This document shows positions 23,201 to 34,278 of a stretch of 64,000 nucleotides of DNA, one piece after another. Made by a program: the position numbers and the translations under genes. The notes beneath the pieces were generated by a model. It was not told the origin of the DNA. It did not search any database and saw nothing but the letters and a program-made list of their open reading frames with translations. Positions within the stretch are counted from its first letter, which is position 1, and each line of letters begins with the position of its first letter. Source of the stretch: Cyathus striatus. Taxonomy: Eukaryota > Basidiomycota > Agaricomycetes > Agaricales > Nidulariaceae. The stretch covers positions 1,054,001 to 1,118,000 of the forward strand of contig JAOVFP010000021.1 of assembly GCA_025738555.1 (NCBI GenBank). The letters run 5' to 3'.

Positions 23201-25019
23201 ACATCCAATGATCAGCATCAACTGAACCATGTCATCGCCTCCCATTGGTTGACCAAACAACCCAGTGGTGCAAAAGATTGCCAGTTAATTTAATGTAATT
23301 ATGGGACATGTCGATTTCAATATTTCCGTTTGGATATCCATCCCACCAAGTTATTTCAGGATCCCACTCTTCTAATTCTAATTCTGTACATTTCAATTGG
23401 TGGCCAGCTTCCCTATTTTGTTGCTTAGGAGATCATTGAGACTGTAGTGCATGTACAGTCTTCTTTGTCTGGTCACCTGATTCTCTCTCAGAGGATTCAT
23501 GGATATGGTGGCCAGCTTTCTTATTTTGTTGCTTAGAAGATTGTTGAGACTGTAGTATGCATGAAGATTTCTTTGTCTGGTCATCTGATGTATTTTTATG
23601 GTGAACAGATTTCTTTGTCCTCTGGTAGCATGTAGCCTTCTTTATCTTCTGGTTGTCTGATTCACTCTCAGAGCTCTCAGAGTCATCCTTCTATGCCAGG
23701 TAAGTTATAACATATGTGACAACTGTAGAATGAGAATATTACCTTTTTATGCTTAGGAGACTGTGGTATTTGTACAGTTTTCTTTTCCTTCTGGTTGCAT
23801 GTAGCCTTCTTTATCTTCAGGTCATCTGATTCGCTCTCAGAGTCTTTAATCTCTGACTCAGAGTCACATACATGAACATACTTCTACACAAGGTAAGTTA
23901 TAACATACAGGTTAACTATAGAGCGGGGATCTTACCTTGGTCATCTTTTTTGGTGTAGGAGATCATTTGATATCTTCAACCTCACTAAGTATATGTACAG
24001 TTTTCTTTATCTTTTTGGGGAGTATAGCCCTCTTTATCTTTCAGTCATCTGATTTTGATACAGAAGCCAAATCCTCTGTCAGTTTACATTTATCAAGTTT
24101 GGAATCAGAAATGGGAGCTTCACAATCAAAGTTGCTCTCCAATTCAATCAATTCAACCAATTTGACTGATTTGACTGCAGAAAAAAGTGTCAGGGAATCG
24201 CTCCCTGATTCGGAGGCTTTAGATAGAAATGGACAAGGGGGTGCTGCTTCAGAGAGGAGAGGATGGGGGGTAGCTTTCTTATCAGGGCATTTCCCTGGTT
24301 TCTCTTCCTTGATGATATCCTCAATGGAATTAGAAAGGAGCAGGGCTTCTTTTACCATAACCTCTCTATTTTCATTGCCCCTGGCATTAGAAGTGCTATC
24401 TATGGATATATCTGCCATGATTGCAATTGATGGAATATCCTTTGATTTTCCATCCACAATGTCAGTCTTAGCCCCTTCTGCTGCCTTATTAAGTCCTCAG
24501 TATTAGTACTACAAATATTTATATCATATTAGTGAATATCTCACCTTGCCCCTGGACCCAACATTAGCTTTGACATGGGCATCATCTGACTCATCACAGC
24601 TTGCTTCAACATAGTAGAGAATGTTTCCTGATAGGAAGAAAGAGTTCACTGACAAATCATATTTATTAAATATAGATTCCTTACCAGTTTTCTGATCTCT
24701 AACTTCACATAGCTGTTTTTTGGTTTTTTTCTTCACTGGTGATTCAGTAACTTCAACTGGCTGCATGGGCTGTTTTTTGGTTTTTTTCTCCATTGGTGAA
24801 TTGTTAACTTCAACTGACTGCATGCTTGACTTGAACAATTATCGCTTCCGTTTCTTTTCATGTTTGAATAGTTCAGATATGAACCGTGCAACATTGGGCT
24901 GAAGGAGACACTGTTTATTACTCTCAAGTACTTACTAGATATCAAGGACTTACAAATGACATTAGAGTTGCTGTAGTTGTGCTTCGGAGTTTCATAGAGA
25001 GCTAAAGGAAATGAAAAGA

Positions 25020-25625
25020 AAGAAAAACTGCTTTGGAGTTACCTAAGCAATTGTAAAGGGGGCCGTAGAGAGCTAAAGGAAAGGAAAGGAAGGGGGGCAC
25101 TGCTTTGGAGGTACCAAAGCAATCATAAAGGGGCAAAGGGAATAGAGACAGCTTTGAAGAGAGCTAAAGGAAAGGAAAGGAAAGGAAGGGTGGCACTGCT
25201 TCGGAAGTACCAAAGCAATCATGAAGGGGCTGAGGAAATAGAGACAGCTTTGAAGTTACAAGAGTTGTAAAGAGCCAAAGAGCCAAAAGAAAGGAAGAGT
25301 ACTTTTGAGTAACAGAGCAACTTAAAGGGGGAGGGAAGAGAGTAACTGTGAACACTTGGAATTTCAAAAAAAGAACCCCCTTGAGCAGAGTTGGACTCAG
25401 AAAAATAAAGTACCAGCTGCATTAGAACACTGATGGGCTGACAGCTACTGATCATGTTGCAAGCGAGGTATAGACATGGAGAATAGAAATACATGCCTTA
25501 GAATTACCAAGGCATGTTCATGGGGGAGAGAGATATGAAGATACATGCCTCAGAATTACTGAGGCATGTTTGTGGAGAGAAAGAAACAAAGATGAGAATA
25601 GAAATGCTTGCCTTAGGAGGCTGTG
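25020..25625. repeat. Short-palindrome array upstream of the transposase gene
   Basis: Palindromes of the CTGCTTTGG...CCAAAGCA type occur at about 25,029, 25,099 and 25,195. Two at about 25,495 and 25,545 have the changed stems CATGCCTTAG...CCAAGGCATG and CATGCCTCAG...CTGAGGCATG. The differences on the left arm are matched on the right arm. Spacers are AAAGGAAAGG-type purine runs. The array lies just upstream of the minus-strand gene. Confidence 0.75.
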
Positions 25626-25724
25626 CATGCTGAGATAATCAAAGCTCAAATATGGACCAACAAAAAATTTCTGCTCAAACATTGAACAACAAAAAGGACA
25701 GCTTTCTTGCTTCTTTTTATAACA

Positions 25725-25990
25725 TTGTGTCACTGCTTCGGCTTTCTAAGGCTGACGCTCTCCCCCCTACTTAGGTTTTTCCAAAGTAGACCTTCCCCTC
25801 TCCTGCTCCTTCACCATTACTTTCACACTGCTACCACATCACTACTTAGGTACTTCCAAAGTAGGTGCCCTCCCTCCTTTACCATCATTTTCACACCACC
25901 ACCACTTTGCTACTTTGCTACTTCCAAAGTAGACAGATGCTCTCTCCACTCCACCACATCACTGCTTCGGTACTCTAAAGCAGGCACTCT
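25725..25990. repeat. Oppositely oriented short-palindrome array upstream of the plus-strand transposon gene
   Basis: Five units such as CTACTTAGGTACTTCCAAAGTAG, separated by pyrimidine-rich spacers, lie between about 25,733 and 25,985. The centres are the reverse complement of those at 25.0-25.6 kb, and the spacers are CT-rich instead of AG-rich. The two arrays therefore face away from each other around about 25,680. Several stems read CTACTTT...AAAGTAG in place of CTGCTTT...AAAGCAG, so both arms changed together. Confidence 0.72.
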
Positions 25991-26143
25991 CCCCCTCCCT
26001 ATCTTCCTAGTTTCCTTCAGTTACTGCATTTTTGGTAACTCTGGCATTGCATCAAACCCTTTGCCACCCCTTTACTCTACCTCTGCTGGTCAGTCTACTC
26101 CATATCCACCCCTTGACGTTACACTAACTTCTTTCCTAGCAAC

Positions 26144-28766
26144 ATGGCTTATCCTCCACTGAATCACTCCAATGGTCGTGCAATTAGGTCTAAAGGATGT
26201 GTGTTCTATTCGCCCAATGGCACTCGAAACATTATCGTCCCAATGTGCTACAGCAAAAATATGTATCTCTTCCATAGTGACACCTTGCTCAATGAGGTTT
26301 TTCAAAAACCTATCTGGTGGTCTGATCCATGTGGCTGGCTCTCATTTGTCCCCTGTATGCCATCGTTCATGGGCATCTTTTCTTGCCTCGCTGGGGCACC
26401 ATGTATCATGCATCCTGATGGTGAGCATTGGTTTGGGTTGGATGAGACCTCTATGCATGAATGGTCTCAATTAGAGTCTTGGCTGATGTTCACCTACAAA
26501 ATGCTTGCAATAAAATATGGGACTCTTGCCATCACTCCAGCTCCTCCTTCCTTCTCTGGATATAAAAGAAAACATAATACCAGAGAAATCATGCGAAGAT
26601 GTGCTGAAAATTCCCACAAGTGGTTTGTATTGTGGATGGGGCTTCTCTCATATGCAATCGCCATGAGTGATAGCCAGTCTGTCCACCATGATAGCAACTC
26701 CATTATGTATCCTGAATGGTACACTTATCTTGCTGGATGTACGATTCCAGAGAGTCAGTGTACCATTCTGGAGACTTGGCTAACTGGAATAAAATCGTCA
26801 ATGATTTGTAATTTCTCCAAGCCTTGTCTTCATGTGGGAATCATCATCAATATTCCGGAACTTCAGAAAACTCACTGCCCGATGTATCCTTTCTTCTTGA
26901 AATTCAACTTCCCATTCTGGTATGCATGGGGGCCTTATGAAAAAAGGCAATCTCAGGATTTCCAGCCATATAAGGCCTTAATACCTTCACTGTCTATTGT
27001 ATGGAAGGATTTAAGTATTGTGGAGAGGCCTGATGACTATGTTCAACATATTGAATGGAAAGAAACTTCGTTCACCCATGTGCACCCTGCTGAATCTGCT
27101 TCCCCTGCATTGGCCCCATCATTGCAAACTTCCTCTCAACCTCCACATCTGCCTGCATCCTCTAATGTCAACAAATCAAAGCCTGCATGGAAAGTGTTCT
27201 TGGAATCTCATGAAGCTCATTATGAAGCTAGATGGAAAACAGAGACAGAGCAGCAATGCCAGACTCACTTAAGTCGTGAATGATCTTGAGGTTGGATTAA
27301 GGCAAGAGTTTATAAGTGGCAACTAGACGACAATGACCCCCCTGTTTATATCAGGGTAAGGATTGATGGTAGAACTGCCAAGGAGTTGGTGATGGAACAG
27401 TATGGCAATAACCAGATGATATTCAACCCTTATGACAATGAGTGGGACTTGTGTGAAGAATTTGGATCCCCAGATTCAGATTCAGATTCAAATGAAGCCG
27501 AGCCTGAGCCTGCGTATGATGCCTCTGAGGATACATATACCATGTCTGATGCCATGTGTGTTGTACAAACTTCCCATTTCGAGCATTCCCCTTCCCATTT
27601 CACTCATTCCCCCCCTCAGGATGATGAATCTGATGATAGGGAAGATGTAGTCTCTCTTGATGATCTGTCCCTTTTTTATGGGTTCATGCACTCAGATTGA
27701 GTTATGGTAACAACCACATACAATTGGGACGACATGATGAGGGCCATTGGTTATATTGGTGGAGTTGCCCAAGCTCCCAATGACCATCTTAAAACTTTGA
27801 TCACCAGCTTCATTGGGCCGTTGATACAGGGGTGTGCCCCCCCCAAGTGCATTATGGGACATTCACAATACTAGGGATTTGCACAAAGAAATTATTGGCA
27901 CATGCCATGTATACAAGGTGCAAAGCTTGTATGTAGTAGTGCCGCATTCTGATGCTCAGAATGTTACCTGGTATTTTGGTGTAATGACAGCCCATGATGC
28001 ACTTTATGCATGCAGACTTCTCTCTGTTGTTGACAACATGACTGTGTATGGCGTGGCATGAGAATTTCTAGCTAGAGGTATTCCTTTCCATATGCTTCAG
28101 GAGCCACAGATATCCTCTGCCATGTCATTGAGCACCAATCCTGTCATTAGCACCTGTCATCTTCCAGGTTATAAGTTTACCTATGACAACTATGTTTCCT
28201 ATATTGAGATATGTAAAGCATTTCTCAATTCTCCTTGTGGGCATGCAGCTTTACTTATGGGAGGGATTATCAGATGAATAGCATGGGAACATCTTAGTTT
28301 CGATGGGGCCCTTCATGGTCCATCTTCTTCTGTGACTAATCACCAGATTGGAGTATGATATGTTCACAGTTCAGGATGGGAGCTATGCGATGATGGTCTC
28401 ACTGAATATGAGGCTTGGATAGTATGTGGATGCTATATCATTTACACTAGTAAATTTTATTTTTTATATGACTATGATTATTATTGATGAGACAGGTAAG
28501 GTCAAATGCAGAAAAGTATTGTATCTTGGTGGCCACTTCCTGGATGCTGGGCATGTGAAGATAACAGTCAAAAATGGGGCTATTGGTCCCCATTTAACAA
28601 ATATTGGTATGAAAAATGAGTGAAGGACATCAGATCAGGAGCAATGAAGCCTGAAAGCAATCTGGTTTGGCGGCAATGGCTCAGGGCAAATCACTTTGCT
28701 TGGACCTTACGACAGACTGTGGAAAAGGAGTCACATGACTATCTTGAATGTTATTTACAAAACTAA
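26144..28766 (+). pseudogene. Second gene of the 15-kb transposon, unknown function (broken)
   Basis: A long frame from ATG 26,144 runs 379 codons to TGA at 27,281. It contains NSHKWFVLWMGLLSYAIAMS, WYTYLAGCTIPESQCTILET, and SKPCLHVGIIINIPE followed by FNFPFWYAWGPYEKRQSQDF. Similar sequence continues in shifted frames: an acidic Ser/Asp/Glu-rich linker (27,386-27,700), a block at 27,834-28,277 including KAFLNSPCGHAALLMGGIIR, and a last block ending LECYLQN at 28,766. I recall this protein type as a frequent companion of such elements in mushrooms, but I know no function or catalytic motif. The gene diverges from the transposase gene and shares its upstream palindromes. Multiple stops and frame changes after 27,281 make this copy a pseudogene. 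Confidence 0.6.
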
Positions 28767-28779
28767 CCATTGCTTGCTA

Positions 28780-29089
28780 CAAATGTAACCACTGTAATGT
28801 TTTATATTTTATTTTGCAATACATATACATTGATGCTCGTAGCTTGGAACTTAAGAAAATTTTGCAGAAAACATCGAACACAAGTCTAGCAAGCAACCAT
28901 CAAACCTCTTGAGTCTTTGTAGCAATGCCAGACAACAAACATCACACCAAGTCTAGCATGCAACATCAAACCTCTTCATGGCAATGCCAGACTGCAAGAC
29001 GGAAACGCCAGGCAATGCCAAAGTCCAATTACTGATGGATGGCAACATCACTGGCAACACCACTGGGCAACATCAAATTCTAGTAGCCT
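28780..29089. repeat. Right subterminal region of the 15-kb transposon
   Basis: Repeated GCAACATCA, GGCAATGCCAG and AAGTCTAGCA words fill 28,870-29,075. They are the reverse complement of the GATGTTGC words just inside the left end (13,931-13,960). Subterminal short repeats often bind transposase in DNA transposons. Confidence 0.65.
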
Positions 29090-29098
29090 GTTCGCTCT

Positions 29099-29985
29099 CC
29101 TTCTAATCATACCATACCTGCATATCTTCCTGGAACAGGCAAACCCACCCGCCGTCATCTTGCCAACGTCATAGTTTAGAGTAGGTGTTTCGCCTGCACT
29201 ACAAAAATCAATAAGTATATTAAATTTTAAATTATGTAATCAATTTTTACGTGTGTCAATGTGTTCAATAAGTACATTCAACATTCTCACTTTCTCTGTT
29301 GGTTTCCCTCCAATGCAGACGCTCTTGTACATAGCATCAACACCGCAGTTACCCAACAGGAACTCAACATCGTCAGTATCCTGCTTTGCCAAGCCAATGA
29401 ATACTGAAAAAGTTTACTGAAGGTCCTGTCACCATGACCTGCCAAGGTCTCCCTAAGGTCTCCCCCTCCAAGATTTATTCTTCAAGTTTTCTTTCAATTC
29501 TTCTCTATGTTTTATGTCTCAGACTTTACCATTTCCCTTTCGAAATCTACAATGTGAAAATGTTGGTCCCCTCATAGTCTTTGTCGAAGGGCTTCATCCT
29601 GCCACCACCTTGTTCTCAGTCTCAGTCTTGTCTCATTATCATGACCTCGCCAATCTTCTGTGCTCAAAACTTCATTTTGAAGTTTTCTACTTCTGTCTTG
29701 CTCTCCTCTGTTCAGTAGATCACTAACTCCCTTTCTGGATGCCTTAGAATATCACAGGCTGAACAGGGTTAGACTGACTTGCATTAAAATTTATTTTCTT
29801 CGGTACTTGTAAGTCTTTCCATTGTTCTTTTGACTGTATGCTCCATTTATTTTCTTGCCTTCCTTCCTCTACCCATGTTGTCCTTCACCCTGCCTTTTCT
29901 TCGTTACTCCATAATCATACCTTGTCATTTCATCATACCCTTCTTCCATTCACATTTTCTCCTTCTCCTTCTCTATTACACAGTC
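29099..29985. other. Resumption of the segmental duplication right of the transposon
   Basis: CATACCTGCATATCTTCC at about 29,115 matches 49,400 and restores the alignment interrupted at 13,904. The remainder (about 29,200-29,980) holds no recognisable gene and is partly unique to this block. Confidence 0.5.
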
Positions 29986-30112
29986 TCAAACTCAAGAAGA
30001 TGAGCAGGAAAAGAGGCTCTCCACTTTGAGGTTCCACCACACAATGCAAAGCAGAGGTGAGACCCACTGGGAAACCCATGATAATGTTGTCAATCCTCTG
30101 AGTCCTTTCTAA
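29986..30112 (+). pseudogene. Orphan last exon of a membrane-family member
   Basis: The segment AGAAGATGAGCAGG onward encodes a tail with LSTLRFHHTMQSRGETHW, which matches the last exon of the family (STLRFNHT...). No other exon is nearby. The same remnant occurs in the other duplicated block at about 49,683-49,775, so the gene was already lost before the duplication. Confidence 0.6.
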
Positions 30113-30129
30113 GAAATAACTCTGAAATT

Positions 30130-30980
30130 CAAATACAATGAACCTCTCCTGTTACCTTGGCAAGGAATCCTTACTCCTGGAATACTCAATTATGCGGATT
30201 GTTGTGATAGATCATCAGCACTCGGTGCTTACCTGAATTGACTGAGTGTAGGTACAACAATTAATATAAGTAGGTAATAACTGAATAAGTGACGTGAAAT
30301 ATGTATGTACTGTGACAAAGACTTCCTGATCTAACAGTGATGTAATATTAACCACTTGCAAACAGTGAGTGACTGCTGTCCGGTCTCCTACCCACCACTG
30401 GTACTGGAATTCTGGAGTGCATTTAAAAAGAACATGATTCCAGAAGACTCAGCATTAGAAGATACTGGAAACTCATGGGTGCAACAGCTGTGGCGATGTT
30501 CCAAAGTCGAAAAATGAGTCAGTTGACTTAGAGTTAGATGGGAGGCCAACAGGCGCTGCGTACAATGGTAGTTTACTGACACGATACTACCACCGTCCCA
30601 TGCTGAGTGGTGGGACGGAGAAGTCTTCTAGATAGCAGGTTTGTCTTTAACAGGTCTTGAACATCTGCTTTCTTTTGGTGCACAAACCATACAGAATCTG
30701 AACAACATGAATTGAAACTCATGGTCACAATGACATTAGCAAATAGTGACTGTAGTAAACTTTATAATGGTTTGAACAGCTACCCCAGCCGAGACTTGAA
30801 GCTAGAGTAAGTAGAAGCACTGGCACTTTACAGAATGCTTGATGTTGATATGCATCATGATGTGTTATACTTGGAAGTATGATTATTACCGACATCTGAA
30901 CTCTTTAAAATGAATGTATTTGCTCAGTTTTCATAGCATAAATTATTGTCGACCTAGGTTGATTTGAAGACACCCTTGCC
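30130..30980. other. Upstream region of membrane-family member 2
   Basis: No gene is seen. It matches 49,780-50,620 closely in the other block, for example GTAGGTACAACAATTAA at about 30,248 and 49,900. The last 150 bp also resembles the region upstream of the gene at 43,973. Confidence 0.5.
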
Positions 30981-30983
30981 CTC

Positions 30984-32111
30984 ATGTCTCAACCCTCCTT
31001 ACCAGGTACAATCACTAAAGCAGTGTTCGACTCAAATATTGGCCCACTAATTGTACAAGTGTTTTTAAGCAGTATGTCATGATATTATATAGTAACTTTA
31101 TGCTCTTATGTATTGACTGTCTTCAGACTTATACACCTTCATTCTATACCGAACTGTCCTTGGTGCAGGTGAAGTCAGATAACACATTCATAGACATATA
31201 CAAACTTACATAGTGATTTAGTCCCAAGAATTTGAAACGGGAGACATATCCCCTTAATGGCTGCCTTGATATCTTTATATATCATAGACATGATTAATTT
31301 CACTGCAACTTGGATTGTCACAAGATCTGGGTTGGTGGCATACATGAATGATTCAATATTATTCATTAATATCGAAAATGACATGGCCATGGTGACAGCT
31401 TTGATTGCGGACACGCTATTGGTGGGTAATTTTCATAGTGTGGCATCTTCCAGTTGTCTTATCAGATGTGATAGGTCTGGAGGTGCTACATGCTTTGGAT
31501 GAAAAGTAAATGGTTGTTGGCATTATTCGTAGTTGCTCTCATAGGAGAAGGTGGTAAGTGAATTGGCAAATAATGATGATAGTCTGTGGATAATGTTTAT
31601 TATTCACCAGCATTAATGATGGCAGCTTTTGTTATAATGTCCCGGGATATTATAGACAATATTATTCCCTGCTTTTTTATTGTATCATTGGTCATCACTG
31701 TCCTTGCAACATCTATGATTATCTACCGCATCTTGACAGTATTGCACGAAACGGGGACTATGAGGCGATACAGATATATTATCGAAATTCTTGTTCAGTC
31801 AGGAATCATATATTCCATTTCACTTCTTGTCACAGTTGTGTGTTTTTACCTTCCTGATGAGAATGTGTCCGCTAGAGAGGCATACTCCTATGCGAGTGAT
31901 GTTCTAATTCCAGTTGCAGTCAGTTCATTAGTTGCATATAATCTCTTACTTCTGTTTAACTGATTTGATAAACTGGCAGGCCAATGATGATAGCTGAACG
32001 TGTCCTGAACAGCATGGAGCATGACAAGGAGAAGCAGTCCCAACCGATATCTACTTTGAGGTTCAGTCACACTACACAAAGAAGCGAGACTTCCCACCCA
32101 CCGAACCATGT
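30984..32111 (+). pseudogene. Membrane-protein family member 2 (CGA-to-TGA nonsense)
   Basis: Exon 1 begins MSQPSLPGTITKAVFDSNIG with the family signature LIVQVFLSS. Exon 2 (31,127-31,168) encodes LYTFILYRTVLGAG. Exon 3 (from 31,222) reads VPRI then TGA, where the paralogue at 50,622 has CGA. Exon 4 (about 31,475-31,552) reads WRCYMLWMKSKW. Exon 5 (about 31,610-31,918) is open. The last exon has lost about 8 bp around GIAPT relative to the intact paralogue. The gene is the counterpart of that at 50,622 and is probably dead. Confidence 0.85.
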
Positions 32112-32119
32112 ATGATGTT

Positions 32120-32920
32120 GTTAATCATTCTGATGAGAAATAGATTGAAATATGACAAGTCTACTAAGCTAGTTCTGGTATTAATTTAATGTACAATTAG
32201 GATCTATGTATGACCATGCAACAAACCCTGCAATAGACAGAGCAGGAGGTCTGTTGTGTTTATGTTAATATTTATCTGTGGCTCTTGATCTTCTACTACA
32301 CAAATGCATACAAGTATGTATATTGTCATTATTTATTGATTTTCGTGCTGGTCCTGGTTAGAACTGTTATAAGTGCAATTGGAGCCAGTTGGCTGCCCAA
32401 CCCCGACTTCTCACCCCCATAAAGTGTGTGTTGGTTAAAAACATTTGGAGTCAATTAATCACATGCACTGCCATGAGTCAACTAGTCATGCCTCACGCTT
32501 CATGTGGCACATGCCACGAACACCCACTGCACAATCAATAATACAGTGGGGGTTGTCTGTTATGCTGCTGGTCCTCGTGAGTCTTCTCATCTCGTCATCT
32601 CATCCCCAATCGTTACTACAGAGTCTGAAACATTTCAAAAACAGATACACCTCGTGCGCCTGACGTTTTTTAGTTTGTCCACACATCCTCCCACCTCCTG
32701 GCATACACACCATTAACAGTTGCAGATTACTACCATGGTGTTTGTATCTTCTGTGCAACTTCTGATCTCGAAGAGAGTGTACAGCATTGGACTATGAGTA
32801 CTGGAAGATGTCAGTACTGGGTACCAAATATGTTGCCATATCCATCACCATGTTATGTGATGTGCATGAAGTACAAAATGCCATTAATATCTCGAATGGC
32901 TTATTTACATCAAGCTCTTT
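32120..32920. other. Segmental-duplication sequence, matches 51,770-53,080
   Basis: Alignable to the region after the gene at 50,622 (GGGGGTTGTCTG at about 32,549 and 52,807). The right block contains an extra ~300-bp MITE here (52,302-52,575) that the left block lacks. No gene recognised. Confidence 0.5.
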
Positions 32921-32926
32921 CATGCA

Positions 32927-33015
32927 TGCCTCTGGTACCTGCCTACCCAACACAGTCATTCCAGCTGCCCTTGGATATCGGTTCGCTCATTGTGCTGGTG
33001 TTCATGAGCAGTAAT
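32927..33015 (+). pseudogene. Orphan first exon of a membrane-family member
   Basis: From about 32,927 the frame reads MPLVPAYPTQSFQLPLDIGS followed by LIVLVFMSS and a GTAATC donor, like exon 1 of the family (LIVQAFLSG then donor). The post-donor sequence CTACTTTGTCCAATTCAGAC also occurs at 55,869, beside another orphan exon 1. No further exons follow. Confidence 0.5.
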
Positions 33016-33109
33016 CTGCTACTTTGTCCAATTCAGACTGTAAAATTGCTTCTTTCTACCTACCAAATTTTAAGCCTGATCGCTGAACATCAATTGTCAT
33101 AATTTTGAC

Positions 33110-34270
33110 TGAGTTCCTCACACTGACTTATGAATATGTAATGCTAGTGGTATTATCTGCTTTTATAGATATGTGATTGTTAGGGGTATTACTTATTAGT
33201 CCAATGCAGATGATACATCTATATGGCTGCAAGGAACTAATGTAAACTAAATAGAAAATGGGATCTTCATACAACTGGAGTTCAAGATCTGAACTATCAT
33301 CTAAAAGAATCTGCTTTCAATGAAGGTGAATCAATGGATTTGGTAGAAAGGAAATACTACTATCAACGAAATCCCAGTCACTGGTTAAATTGGGGCTGAA
33401 ATTGTTCTGCACAAGCTCATACAATATGGCAGAAACCAGGCACGGCGGTAGTGTAAAGAATGCAAGGAGCCAGAGCATTTCGATTGAGAATTTGAACTAT
33501 CATTCACAAATCATAATGGATTATATATGTATAATCAAGACACAGAACCTGTTATGAACATACAGTGTCCTCACGAGAAACTGTCCATTATAGGTCTGGT
33601 CTGTTCAATGTTCAGTTGAGATGCTGGAGTGAGTAGGATCATGGGAAGAAGTTTGAGGCACTGGGCATATCTAAAGTAACAACTGCAACTACAAGTCGCA
33701 TGATCACCTCTACTAGTCCCTGCACATCTACCTCACAACCACCTGCTGCACTTCAATCTGCCTCTCCAGGCAAGCTAAAACAATTAAATGAGCTGCACCA
33801 TAAGTGACAAACTCAGCACGTGAGATTGCATACATCACTTGCGAGATAGCAACCAGTAGGATCTATCAACTAAGTAATTTAAGACACTGCTTTTACTATA
33901 TGTCAAACTGGTTCATCTTATGCACCAAGCACTTTCTGTTAGAAAGATCAAACAAACAGAAAGCATTGTTGCTTGACTTGTGCTGGTAATGTCACTGTGT
34001 ACACATGGAAACCATATTAAGATGTCTTAAGGAAAATGCTGGATCTTAACGACACTTTTTTGATCTACAGCCACCTCTGTCATTGATATTTTACCCTACA
34101 CCACAACTCTCCCAAGCATGAAGTCCCTCATTTCAAATGCATGTGACCTCAGGTCATCTACCTGATCCATCTTTATTGTCTCACCACCTTTAGTCCTCTA
34201 CTACGAATAGAACACTCCTAAACGATGAAATTAAGGCAGAAATAGTAGGGATTAATAGGGAGGCGGAGGG
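33110..34270. other. Intergenic, nothing recognised
   Basis: Only short scattered frames. A Ser/Thr/Pro-rich stretch at about 33,680-33,770 has no recognisable relatives. The boundary of the segmental duplication lies near 33,100-33,200. Confidence 0.3.
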
Positions 34271-34278
34271 GTCCTGGT

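Larger units (their letters stand above)
18281..24838 (-). pseudogene. Giant transposon protein: zinc finger + MULE-like transposase + ubiquitin/SUMO-protease-like + PHD-like + tudor-like
   Basis: Exons line up on the minus strand over 6.5 kb and belong to one transposon-encoded protein type that I recall from Agaricomycetes. From the N-terminus come Lys/Ser-rich acidic linkers (24,838-23,600), a Cys/His zinc-binding segment and transposase (about 23,400-21,800), and KKKRK-type basic repeats (21,660-21,380). Then follow a papain-like protease (21,300-20,180), an acidic stretch (20,089-19,748), a Cys-rich finger (19,741-19,600), a tudor-like segment (about 19,400-19,130) and a C-terminal region (19,120-18,281). 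At least three frameshifts (about 23,100, 22,206 and 22,100) and an in-frame TAG near 19,309 break it. The presumed promoter is the palindrome-rich region at 25.0-25.7 kb, shared with the divergent gene at 26,144. Exon limits are approximate, and it could be two adjacent genes. Confidence 0.72.
13904..29098. mobile_element. 15.2-kb coding DNA transposon (MULE-like), complete with TIRs and 9-bp TSD
   Basis: The element spans 13,913-29,089. The left end begins GGGCCTACAGAATTTGATGT and the right end, inverted, reads AGGCTACTAGAATTTGATGT, so both ends share AGAATTTGATGTTGCCC. GTTCGCTCT (9 bp) flanks both sides (13,904-13,912 and 29,090-29,098). The paralogous region at 49,370-49,410 lacks the whole element, and flanking similarity continues from one side to the other. 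Subterminal GATGTTGC/GCAACATC words occur at both ends in inverted orientation. Contents are a giant minus-strand gene (18,281-24,838), a plus-strand gene (26,144-28,766), short-palindrome arrays near 17.1-17.4 and 25.0-26.0 kb, and a GGCAATGCC minisatellite. Both genes are decayed. A 9-bp TSD and the transposase type fit the Mutator-like superfamily. Confidence 0.85.
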
